This document shows positions 1 to 8,763 of a stretch of 41,697 nt of DNA, piece after piece (positions within the stretch are counted from its first letter, which is position 1; every line of letters starts with the position of its first letter). Where the stretch lies: positions 1-41,697 of the forward strand of contig JWZX01002978.1 of the NCBI GenBank assembly GCA_001275005.1. Direction: 5' to 3'. The position numbers and the translations under genes are program-made. This DNA is from Chrysochromulina tobinii (lineage: Eukaryota; Haptophyta; Prymnesiales; Chrysochromulinaceae). The notes under the pieces are model-generated. The model ran no database searches, was not told where the DNA came from, and saw only the letters and a program-made list of their open reading frames with translations.

Positions 1-885
1 CCCCGACCGACCACACATCATGCTCCAGCACCGATCGTGGTGCCCCAACATACCTCGCAGCAGGCGCTCTCTTCGCCGGCATTTGCCGCAGGTGCCTATC
101 CCGTGTTTGCTCTGTCGCCTGCAGGTGCCCCGCTCCGGACATCGCCAGCCCAACCGCTCGGCGCCGGCGCGACTTTCGCGACCCCAAGCGTACTGACCCC
201 AATCGGGACGGCGCTCCTGTCGTCGCCAGTCCAGCCGATCGGGACGGGGGCGAGTCCAAGTGGCTGCGGTTGGGCCACTCACCCGATGCCACTGAGTTCT
301 AGCGGCCCTATCGCACTAGTCGCCTGGGTGCCACGACAGTCGTGGCCCGGAGTGGTGCCGCAGACAGTACGGTCAGAGGCGACTCCCCTAGCCGCGTATC
401 CAGTGCAGCCTCTGCCTATACGGGCAGCTGTGGATTTCGGATCGATTCCTTTCGTCCCAAAGGCCCCATCGCAAAAGCCCTTTCCGCATCCCAAAGGGCC
501 GATCCGAAAGCGCCAACGTGGCAAGCACGGGTGGTCTTCTGAAGAGGATGCGGCGATCCTCGCCTACGTACAGCGTGAAGGGACGAGGTGGTGTGTCATC
601 GCCGAGTTCCTCAACGGGCGGACTGATGACGCAGTGCGCAACCGCTACCTGCGCCTGGTCAAGAAGGACGAGCAGCAAATCTCCCACCTGCGCGGGGGCG
701 ACATGTGGACCGCTGAAGAGGATGCTCTCATCCTCGATGGCGTGGCGCGCTTCGGTCAAAGGTGGCGGACCATCGTTGAGCTGCTGCCCGGACGCACAGT
801 CAACGCTGTGCGCAATCGTTATCTGCGCTGTGAGAGCCAGGCACGCACGGAGTTCTCAGGAGGAGGACGAGCCCCACAGGGATGA
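1..885 (+). CDS. MYB/SANT two-repeat DNA-binding protein, 5'-partial
   Basis: The frame is open from the first base, so the gene begins left of the window; 294 codons are visible and end at TGA 883-885. The first half is Pro/Ala/Ser-rich and low in complexity. Two tandem MYB/SANT repeats follow, at about residues 176-221 and 234-280. Each has the Trp spacing and the ending NGRTDDAVRNRYLRL or PGRTVNAVRNRYLRC, typical of the third helix of R2R3-type MYB domains. Known members bind DNA and regulate transcription in the nucleus; snRNA-activating (SNAPc-like) and CDC5-like proteins use the same fold. The tail after repeat 2 is short, about 15 residues. No ATG in this frame precedes the low-complexity part, so the true start is not visible. 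The MYB assignment is firm; the target genes are unknown. Confidence 0.85.
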   Translation, partial: PRPTTHHAPAPIVVPQHTSQQALSSPAFAAGAYPVFALSPAGAPLRTSPAQPLGAGATFATPSVLTPIGTALLSSPVQPIGTGASPSGCGWATHPMPLSSSGPIALVAWVPRQSWPGVVPQTVRSEATPLAAYPVQPLPIRAAVDFGSIPFVPKAPSQKPFPHPKGPIRKRQRGKHGWSSEEDAAILAYVQREGTRWCVIAEFLNGRTDDAVRNRYLRLVKKDEQQISHLRGGDMWTAEEDALILDGVARFGQRWRTIVELLPGRTVNAVRNRYLRCESQARTEFSGGGRAPQG

Positions 886-1224
886 GTCCGAAAACGAGGA
901 CACTGCAACGCGTCTGGCCGCCGCCACGGAAGCGCATGCACGCAGCCAGGAAGTACAGAGGCCGCCACCAACACGTGGTGCGCTGGTGGCAGCTCCCAGC
1001 TGCACAAAGTACAGTATACAGATTACAGCCTGTACAGCTCTGTGCACTGAGATCTCAGTACCGATCGGACCCCATCAAAGAGAAGTGCATTTCTAAAAGA
1101 TGATCAGGGTCAAAGCCCTCGATACATGTATGAACAATTCTTCCACGCCCAAATGGCATTTACAGTGAGCGCTGTCCTGGTTTACGCGCAATTCCGCGAG
1201 CCCCGTGGGCAGTCGCGAGAGAAA
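886..1224. other. intergenic, probable eIF2-beta promoter
   Basis: This 339-bp stretch lies between the MYB stop and the proposed split start codon of eIF2-beta, so it should hold the MYB 3' UTR and the eIF2-beta promoter and 5' UTR. I see several TACAG/TGTACAG copies near 950-1040 but no clear TATA box or RNA gene. Confidence 0.4.
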
Positions 1225-2019
1225 ATGTGAAAGCCGCGCTCCCGCCGCGCCGGGCCCGCTCTCGACGCAAAGACGACAACTGGCTGACGTGCTTCATCCT
1301 GCTCCCCCTCTCGCGCGCAGGGCGGACGACGAAGACGTGTCGATCGATTTCTCGCTCAAGAAGAAGAAGGTTAGTGCCTCGCCCCCGCATAGCGGGTGCC
1401 CCACGGCTCACGCTGCTGCTTGCTGCCATGGCGATTGCTGCAAGCGCTGCATCAAGGCTATCTGCCTGCTGATGAGCTGTTGGGTGCATGTGGCTCACGT
1501 TCGCAGAAGAAGAAGCCCAAGGCCGGGGAAGAAGAGGAGGAGGAGGAGGAAGTGAAGAAGCCCGTGAAGGCAGCAGCTGAGGACAAGAAACCTGCTGCTG
1601 CGGCGGCGGAGGAGGACGAGGACGAGTCGCTTGACTTTTCGAAGATCAAGAAGAAGAAGAAGAAGCCCAAAGATGGCGAAGAGGAAGGCGGTGACGGACC
1701 CACGCCGCCTCCTCCCGCGCCATCGGCGGCGGCGGCAGACGACGACGACGACGAGTCGCTCGACTTTTCGAAGATTCCGAAGAAGAAGAAGAAGCCCAAG
1801 GAAGACGAGGCGGCGGCGGCGGCGCCTGCGCCCGCGGAAGAGGGCGAGGACGAGGTGCTGGACTTCTCCAAGAGCAAGAAGAAGCCGAAGAAGCCGAAGG
1901 AGGACGAGGGGGCTGATGACAAGGCGGAGAAGGCGGAGGGCGCGACTGGCGCGGCGGAAGGGGACGATGGGGAAGGCGAAGACGATGACGACGGTGACGG
2001 CGTCGGCTTTGGTCAGGCG

Positions 2020-2054
<35 letters not shown>

Positions 2055-2598
2055 TGGCGACGACGACGGCGAGGACGAGGGCGGCGAGGGCGGCTTCATC
2101 TCGATCCCGGCAGATCGCGAATACAAGTACGAAGAGCTCCTCGACCGGATGTACTCGCTGCTGCATGCGAACAACCCCGAGCTCGCGGGCGACCGCAAGC
2201 GTTTCCTCATCAAGCCGCCGCAGGTGGTGCGCGAGGGCTCGAAGCGTGTCGTCCTCACGAATTTCGGCGAGATCTGCGAGACTCTCAATCGCTCGATGGA
2301 TCACGTGTACTCGTTCATGCTGGCCGAGATGGGCACCACCGGCTCGATCGATGCGTCGTCGCGCATGGTGATCAAGGGGCGCTTCCCACCCAAGGCGATC
2401 GAGCAGATCATCCGCAGGTACGTGGGCGAGTACGTGAGCTGCTCGTCGTGCAAGTCGCCCGCGACGGCGCTGCAGAAGCAGAATCGGCTCTACTTTATGC
2501 AGTGCAACAACTGCGGCGCGCGCCGCTCGGTCACCCCCATCAAGACCGGTTTCGTGGCCATCAGCAGGGGCGCGCGCAAGAAGAATCGCGCCGTGTAG
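1225..2598 (+). CDS. Translation initiation factor eIF2 beta subunit (3 exons)
   Basis: Beta subunit of the eIF2 heterotrimer, which carries initiator Met-tRNA to the 40S ribosome. Proposed exons are 1225-1226, 1321-1369 and 1507-2598, giving 380 residues. Intron 1 (1227-1320) has a CTGAC branch point and a pyrimidine run before CAG. Intron 2 (1370-1506) starts GTTAGT and ends TTCGCAG. Both keep phase and give the N-terminus MADDEDVSIDFSLKKKK, with the ATG split AT|G. Four copies of a D/E-x-SLDFSK-then-Lys motif follow; these match the K-boxes that bind eIF5 and eIF2B-epsilon. Then come an Asp run (about residues 188-205), the conserved core, and a C-terminal zinc ribbon CSSC...CNNC at about 329-353. 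The family identity is near certain. The split start is inferred, because no in-frame ATG lies upstream in exon 2. Confidence 0.92.
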
Positions 2599-3364
2599 GC
2601 TCGCGCTCGGCTCCGGCCAACACGCTCGCGTCGGCGAGGCACGAGGCACGAGCGGCCTTGGCGCAGGGCGCTCTACAGTAGGCAGGTGGGTCTTTGTCCT
2701 TGCGGGAGCAGAGCAGAGTGGAGTCATAGCATGAGCAGCAGCAGAGAGAGAGAGAGTAAGAGAGTCCAGGGGTGGGTGGGTGTCGCGCCGGTGTGTGCGC
2801 ACTCATGCGCGATTTGTGGCGAGGGGTCATATAAGTCGCTCGATGCCCCCCACCCCCCGGTGCCCGGATCCGTGTATCACCTCTGCACTTTTCGGGCATG
2901 CCCCGCTCTCCTCAGCTATGCCTATGCGGTCGGGTCGTCATGGGCGTCCAGCCGGTTATGTATTAACCGACTTACGCGAATCAATTGACGCGAATTCTAT
3001 AATATTAATTATGATAATTATTCATAGAATTTAAGTTTCCATTAAGTTCTCTATTTTCACTATGAAAATACCTCCCGGCGCGTCCGGGACGGTGGTATGG
3101 TGAGCGCGGGGGACCGCGACGAAACTGACTGCGGACTGACTGGTATGACGACTGCGGGCGGTTCGTTTGGCTCACCAAAAAGAAAAACAAAGTATTCTTG
3201 AAGTAATTGTGTGCCGACTTTTGTGATGTGGGCACTAGGATTGCTGCTCTATCTCATGGTGCGCTCTGTCTTTGTGGTACTCATAGTGTACATTGGGTTC
3301 ACACGTTCACTTCGCCAAGTGTGAACACGGTTCTGTTCAAGAGGAAACCATTGGTTTCGTGTGC
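2599..3364. other. intergenic with an AT-rich patch
   Basis: This 766-bp stretch separates eIF2-beta from the J-domain gene. About 2955-3060 is much richer in A and T than the surroundings and includes an ATTAATTATGATAATTATT patch. This may be the promoter of the downstream gene or a nucleosome-free spacer. No gene or RNA is recognised. Confidence 0.35.
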
Positions 3365-4297
3365 ATGTTTCGTGTACATGTATCCGCAAGGAAAGTCCTG
3401 TTTGGTGCGACTCATGGACTGAGGCTCTTTGTGCGGCTCGTGCTCGGCATGAATGTCGCGGGACGATGCAGCGCACGAAGCATTCCGCTATCGTCTTCCT
3501 CGTCCGGACTCCAGGCGGGCTACTGCGCACCCTCGCTGAGCGATAGCAGCGGGTTTTGTTGCACGCAGAGCGACTTAACCGCATGGGAGAATCAGTTTGG
3601 GTACTATCCATCCGGGATAGCCTTGAGAGGGTCCACCTGCCGAAGGGCGTGGCGCAAAGTGAATTGCGCTATAGCTTGCGACGCGTCTTCATTAGGCTGG
3701 TGGGACGCGAGCATATCTCGTGCTCATTTGTGCACAAATGTATGTCAGGACCTGTGGCAGTGCTATTCGCCAGGCTTCACGACGACGCAAGGGGTGATTT
3801 TCGACAGCATGACTTCGTTCTGCAACTATCACTCGGGGCCCAAGCGGCCGGATCTGAACGCGTGCCTGGGCTACTACGCCGGCGAGGAAACCTCGAGCAC
3901 CGCAAACTTCCTCACAATAGGCGTGGGGTTTCTCCTGGGTCCGCCATCTCCGCCGCGCCCGCCGTCTCCACCGAGCCCTCCGCCTCTTGGCGAGGACAAG
4001 AGCTCTGGAGCGGCGGGCGCGGGGGTGGGCGTTGCTTGTGGAATCCTCCTTCTGTGTTGCTTGTGCTGCTACCGGAGCTGGCTGAAGCGGAGGCTGCGAC
4101 AGGAGGAGCGCTTTCTGCAAGCGCTTGGAGTTGGAGGAACGGCGATGTATCCCGCTCCAACTGTGCGCCAGGTGGAGCAGCCGGGCATGTCCCTCTATGA
4201 GCAGCAACGCTTGCGTCAGCAGCAATTCCAGGTGCAGAATGAGGTGGCAGCCATCGAGGAGAGGCAACGGGAGCTCAAGGAGAAGCAGCGTCAGTTG

Positions 4298-4338
<41 letters not shown>

Positions 4339-5722
4339 CACCGGAGGTGCGCCGGACGCATCATATGTGCGACGCGATCGGGTGGCGGAGATGCGGGCGC
4401 AGGTGGCCGCGGAGCTGGCGGCAGAGCAGGCGGCGGCGGCGCGTGCACACGGTCCTGTCCCCGTGGCGATTGCCGTTCCAGTTGCGGCGCACGTTGCCGC
4501 GAGGACGCCCGAGGAGCGCCGACGCGCCCGTTTGCATGCTCAACTCGACGCTCAGCTCGAGGCGCAGGCGCAGGCAGACCGATCCGTTCCAAATATGGCA
4601 GCCCAGCTCGGTGCGAGGATGGCCCCCGACACGCGGGGCGCTGTGTTGGGCGGCAAGTCGCGGGTGCGTACGTCGTACGCGATGGACGACGATTCGGATG
4701 AGGAGGGCCCAACACAGCGCGATGGCCCCCGCGTAGCGCCCAACACAGCGCCCAACCACGCAGCGTGGAATGCCACCTCGGGCTGGTCTAGCGGGCCGCG
4801 CGGCCCCAACGGGCAGAGTGAGCATGAGCCGCCCCAAATCCTCGACCCTGATTGCATGCTGATTGCATGCTGATTGCCTCCCTCATCAGGTGAGCGTGAG
4901 CCGCCCCAAATCCTCGACCCTGATTGCATGCTGATTGCATGCTGATTGCCTCCCTCATCAGGTGAGCGTGAGCCGCCCCAAATCCTCGACCCTTTCCTCG
5001 ACGTGCTCGCGGCCGGTGCTCGGAGCGTTTCGGAGAGCGCCGCGGTCGAGACCGCCGTCAAGCGCAGTCGAGCGGCGGCCGCCTCATTCAACGCGCAGCA
5101 GGGGCAGCAGGCGCAGCATGAGCAGCATGGCGGTAGGGCGCGCCGAGCTACCGGCCCGCCGTCAACGCAAGGGCCACCGCAGGGGGCGCGGCCGTCGGCA
5201 GCGCAGACGCCGCCGCGAGCGAGCCAATCCGCTACCAGTGGCACCGCCTCTGTCGATCCTGACGAGAGTGAGGACCGACGCGCGCCCGCGCGCTCAGTCA
5301 GTCGACGAGCGATGGACGTGGCCGCGCGTGTGGGGCAGCGCGTGCACCACCAGCGCATCGCGAGGGAGGTGAATGAGAAGCAGCAGCAGCGCCGACAAAA
5401 GAAGAAGGAGGAGGCCGCCGCCCACACGAACGGCTGGGCGCACGCGCATGCCTCCATTTACGAGCAGCTCGCTGCACTTCCCCAGGTCGGCCCTCCCATC
5501 TTCCCACAGGCTTGGACGGCAGGTGAGGTGACCCGTGGTGACCTCAAGGCGCTCAAGAAGGCCTATCACCGTGCTGCCGTGAAGCTGCACCCGGACAAGG
5601 TCCAGAGCTTGCCCCTCGCCAGCCAGGCCCTCGCCGAAGAGCTCTTCAAGGTTCTGGGCGACGCCTACGCCAAGGAGCTCAGGGCTCTCGAAGGAACCTC
5701 GGGTGGCGTCTCGTGTGCATGA
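3365..5722 (+). CDS. Single-pass membrane protein with C-terminal J domain
   Basis: Exons 3365-4817 and 4962-5722 give 737 residues. The N-terminal part, to about residue 190, is rich in Cys and aromatics and is probably extracellular or lumenal. A PPSPPRPPSPP stalk at about 192-207 resembles hydroxyproline-rich wall proteins. One hydrophobic segment at about 216-238 (ACGILLLCCLCC) is followed by basic residues, placing the rest in the cytosol. The cytosolic part has a Gln-rich coiled coil with 12 CAG codons (4301-4336), long disorder, and a J domain at about 665-727 with HPD at 694-696. J domains stimulate Hsp70 ATPase; a C-terminal J domain is the auxilin arrangement. The intron (4818-4961) keeps the frame and removes a TGA at 4871. 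The start is the first in-frame ATG; its signal peptide is weak, so an upstream exon is possible. Confidence 0.72.
4301..4336 (+). repeat. (CAG)12 coding microsatellite
   Basis: Twelve perfect CAG codons encode a Gln tract in the coiled coil of the membrane J-domain protein. Confidence 0.95.
4818..4993 (+). repeat. 72-bp tandem repeat forming an intron (2.4 copies)
   Basis: Copies lie at 4818-4889 and 4890-4961, with a partial third at 4962-4993. Each full unit begins GTGAGC and ends CATCAG, so every unit is itself a complete GT-AG intron with CTGATTGC branch-point-like motifs. The partial third copy is exon sequence. Copies 1 and 2 differ by a single base (GTGAGCA versus GTGAGCG). Inside each unit CTGATTGC recurs at 11-bp spacing. 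Confidence 0.95.
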
Positions 5723-6068
5723 AATCCATGACACGGCCGCGTGGACCGAACATGCCAAATGCGACATGGTTCTACCGCGACTTAAAGTAGAATCAGCGTG
5801 ATTTATGTTTGATACTCGAAATTCGATTGTCTGATCTGCGGATCTCTGTAATCTAGCCCTGCTTCGCTTCTGCCATCACGATCCGCGTTACGCGATACGT
5901 ACATGCGATACGGGTTTTTCTTGTGCTTGTTTTGCTTGTCACTTGCACAGCAGTTCTCTTCACGCCGTCGTTGAAAGCGCGAAGCACATAAAGGCCGCAA
6001 CCCTCCTACAAAGGCGTCGCGTGCGGCACGCCAAGCAGTGCGGCTTCCTTGGCTCTCCAAGCTTGTGC
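5723..6068. other. intergenic between convergent 3' ends
   Basis: This stretch separates the stop of the J-domain gene (+) from the stop of the calmodulin-like gene (-). It should hold both 3' UTRs. No gene, RNA or notable repeat is seen. Confidence 0.4.
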
Positions 6069-6572
6069 TCACAGATAGGATTTGACGAAGAGTTTGACAA
6101 ACTCTTCATATGAGATGAGTCCGTCGCCGTTCGTGTCGGCTTCATCGAGAATTTTGTCCACTTGAGTGGGTGTCAGTGTCCGGAAGCTGTTGGTGTCGAG
6201 ACCCTTAAAGATAGCGTGCATCTCATCCCGGTCAATGTAGCCACTGCCGTCCCTGTCGAACACCTTGAAGGCCTCCTTGAGGATGCTCTCATCGCTCCCC
6301 CCGTCCTCAGATACCTGCTTGCCCATCATGCCAACGAATGCCGGAAAGTCCACGCCTTCATCACTTGTTTTTGCAGCCGACATCATCATCGACAGCTCGT
6401 TGTCCGACAGTTCCTTTCCAAGCTCGTTCATCACTTCCCGGAGCTCTTGAATATCAATGTACCCGGATTTGTCCTTATCGAACTTATCGAAGGCGGCATG
6501 GAACACCATCATCTCCGCCTCCGAGGCAAAGGGCAGCTTCCCGATGTCAAGCTTTGGCATGTCCTTCGGCAT
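6069..6572 (-). CDS. Calmodulin-like EF-hand protein
   Basis: A 167-residue single-exon protein starting at ATG 6572. It has the four-EF-hand plan of calmodulin and troponin C. Loop 1 (32-43, DKDKSGYIDIQE), loop 3 (106-117, DRDGSGYIDRDE) and loop 4 (146-157, DTNGDGLISYEE) have the canonical D-x-D-x-[SD]-G pattern with Glu at position 12. Loop 2 (about 68-79, AKTSDEGVDFPA) lacks the usual Asp ligands and probably does not bind calcium. An N-terminal extension of about 18 residues precedes helix 1. Family members are calcium sensors that change the activity of kinases, channels or cytoskeletal targets. It is convergent with the J-domain gene. It is not calmodulin itself, which would be far more conserved; the partner is unknown. 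Confidence 0.88.
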   Translation of the reverse strand: MPKDMPKLDIGKLPFASEAEMMVFHAAFDKFDKDKSGYIDIQELREVMNELGKELSDNELSMMMSAAKTSDEGVDFPAFVGMMGKQVSEDGGSDESILKEAFKVFDRDGSGYIDRDEMHAIFKGLDTNSFRTLTPTQVDKILDEADTNGDGLISYEEFVKLFVKSYL

Positions 6573-7224
6573 TTCTCTCCCGCTTCAGTACCTCTCGCCG
6601 CACAGGAGGGACGCACCGCCAAAGTTTCGCCTCGAGAGTTGCGGGTTCGATTCCACAGATGATCGTGTAATGGCCTCCGTCATCATTTTCGAATCGGCAT
6701 CACTGCGGCATGACGTCCTTTTATCATGTAATACGTGGTTTCTTTCATGCACGCACAAAAAGCCCTATACTGTAGTTTGCGCGCGCTCAGTCGAGTGCAC
6801 CGCAGCATGGTGCATGCCCGGGGCCAGCTTCCGGTCCTTAGACCTTGCATCTGCACGGTGCGCACGACGACGACCGCACACGCATGACCATACTCCTAAC
6901 ACACTGCTAACACAGGACCCGTGCGCACCCCGGCAACAGTAATTGCACTCCCTGCCGCACCCACGCACATGCGTATTCCAACTGAACCGACTGCAGCAGC
7001 AGCTCCGGCATAGAGCACAAGTGCTCACACATCCGAGCGCCTCCGGCTTCCGTCAGTCAATGATTCTTGCGGCCACACGTGGCCTCGCCTCTCACGCCAC
7101 CGAGCGCCGTCCCGAGCGCGTGCCGCGCAGCGAGGCGGTCGGTGGCTCCTTGTCGGGAGAGTTCTGCTTGGGCGCGATCTCGGCTCACCATGCAGGTTCT
7201 AAACCCTTTAGGACTCAAGCAGGT
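6573..7224. other. intergenic, upstream of the calmodulin-like gene
   Basis: This 652-bp stretch lies between two minus-strand genes. It should hold the calmodulin-like promoter and the 3' UTR of the helical-protein gene. A GGTTCGATTCC string near 6646 resembles a tRNA T-loop but no cloverleaf surrounds it. I see nothing else. Confidence 0.4.
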
Positions 7225-8295
7225 TCAAGCAGGGGAGGCTGTAGCGCCGCCTGGACTTCTGCTGGCGTCAAGGTCGAGTGCATTGGCGACGACGGAGGAA
7301 GCAATGCTTGCGGCAAGTCCCGAGTCGTCGACCTTGGCGAGCGCGCCCGTCAAGGGCGGGATGCTGCTTAGCGCCGTCTCCGACTCCATCCTGATGTCGT
7401 CGAGCGCTTTGCGGTGCACGGCTGCGGTGGCATATTCCTCACGATTCAGAGCGTCGCCCTTGGCGAGGATTGCCGCCTCCGCGCGGTCGCCCAGGTCCTT
7501 AAGCTTGTTCTGCGCGTCGAGGGCGATGCCGGCAGCCACGTAGTTCTCGTTCTTCAGGTGCTGCGCCTTCATCACCTGCGCCTCGGCCTCCTTCTCTCGC
7601 AATGCCATGAGCTCATCGGCATTCTTACGCACGGACAGCGCACCCGCAACGGCGCCGTCGAGCATCTGCTGCGCGAGCTTGCCCTGCAGGCCGGTCCATT
7701 TGGCGAGCGCCGCCTGCTGCACCGTCGCCCACTTTTGGGTGTCCACCTGCCGGTCCTTGATCCACACCATCGAATGCCTCTTCGCCACGTCAGCAAGCGT
7801 GCAGCACCTCTCGGCGGCCGCATCGACATACGGTTTGGATTTCTCTGCGAGGTCGAGCAGCGCCGGCTCCGCCTTCTTGTAGTACTCGATCGATTTGATC
7901 TTGCCCTCCTCGATGATTAACTTGGACTTCTCGACTAGCTCGTCGAAGGTCGGCTTGGCCTTTGCGACCAGCGGCGCGACCCTCTCCGCGTAGAACGGTG
8001 CAACCTTCTCCGCGTAGAAGGGGTCCCACTTGGCCTTGAGCTCAAGATATTTGGGCTCGAGCTTGACCTTGGCTTGGTCTATGAGCACGGTCAACTTAGA
8101 CATGCCTGGCTGCACCACTGTCATTGTTGCCCATTCCTGGAATTTCTTCCATTCCTCGAGCAGAAAGACGAGCGCCGGATGGACGGGCTCACTGTGCAGC
8201 TGAATGACGGTCGTGGACGACGTGGCCGCGCCAGCCACGTTCGCCGGTGGACCCACGGGCATGGTTTGACTGTCTCCCTTACCAAACATGAACAT
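7225..8295 (-). CDS. Helical coiled-coil protein with UVR-like motifs
   Basis: 356 residues from ATG 8295 (MFMFGKGDSQTMPV) in one exon; the frame is open a little further upstream but without another ATG. The protein is almost wholly helical and rich in Ala, Lys and Glu. A short repeat, FYAEKVAP then FYAERVAP, lies near residues 90-106. Toward the C-terminus two segments, NENYVAAGIALDAQNKL and REEYATAAVHRKALDDI, resemble the UVR motif found in UvrB/UvrC and in some plastid Clp-related proteins. I see no signal peptide, membrane segment or catalytic motif. A lipid-surface or scaffold role would fit the amphipathic repeats, but that is a guess. It is divergently paired with the armadillo gene. 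Confidence 0.6.
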   Translation of the reverse strand: MFMFGKGDSQTMPVGPPANVAGAATSSTTVIQLHSEPVHPALVFLLEEWKKFQEWATMTVVQPGMSKLTVLIDQAKVKLEPKYLELKAKWDPFYAEKVAPFYAERVAPLVAKAKPTFDELVEKSKLIIEEGKIKSIEYYKKAEPALLDLAEKSKPYVDAAAERCCTLADVAKRHSMVWIKDRQVDTQKWATVQQAALAKWTGLQGKLAQQMLDGAVAGALSVRKNADELMALREKEAEAQVMKAQHLKNENYVAAGIALDAQNKLKDLGDRAEAAILAKGDALNREEYATAAVHRKALDDIRMESETALSSIPPLTGALAKVDDSGLAASIASSVVANALDLDASRSPGGATASPA

Positions 8296-8763
8296 GCGCA
8301 CTTGGGCTCGCTGGTCGATCCGTCGATCCGGTGACAAATGAATCTTTCTCTCGCAACCACGAGTACAGACGTGTGAACGTTAACACGACAGACGCCGGTG
8401 CGACGTGAAAATGGCGCTTCGGGACGCTCTAAAGATCTCACAACCTTTGGGCTAAGCGCGCAGTGCTCCGGGTGCGCGCGCGCGGCGGGATTACTGCCTG
8501 TGTTTCCCAATGTCTGCCATGTCCCGCGACCCGCGTGCCTCACTGGCGCCAGGTGGCCTGCCAACTGCCTCTTGCGTCCGGGCGCATGTGCGCTGACTCG
8601 CACTGACAGCAATGCGTCCGCCCATGGATGTATGACCGTTTTGCGGAAGCCCTCATGTTTTTGTAACCGCTCTCCAAAACGACTCTCCACTCTCTCCGCG
8701 TCCGAGGGTTTCCCAGCCACCTGAGCAGGCGGCCGAGGTACCGGGGGGGCGCCCCGGCGTGCA
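8296..8763. promoter_or_regulatory. probable bidirectional promoter
   Basis: 468 bp lie between the start codons of two divergent genes, so both promoters and 5' UTRs must be here. No TATA box is obvious. This rests on gene arrangement alone. Confidence 0.45.

Noticed and set aside
1495-2802. Long antisense frame (435 codons) over eIF2-beta
   Set aside because: It is the mirror of Lys/Glu/Asp-rich coding sequence, giving Leu/Val/Arg runs; the plus strand is clearly eIF2-beta.
4946-5722. A separate small J-domain gene
   Set aside because: The upstream frame joins it without loss of phase once the 144-nt repeat intron is removed, and the peptide at the junction is the same on both sides.
6630-6665. 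tRNA-like GGTTCGATTCC string
   Set aside because: The T-stem does not pair well and no acceptor, D or anticodon arms can be found around it.
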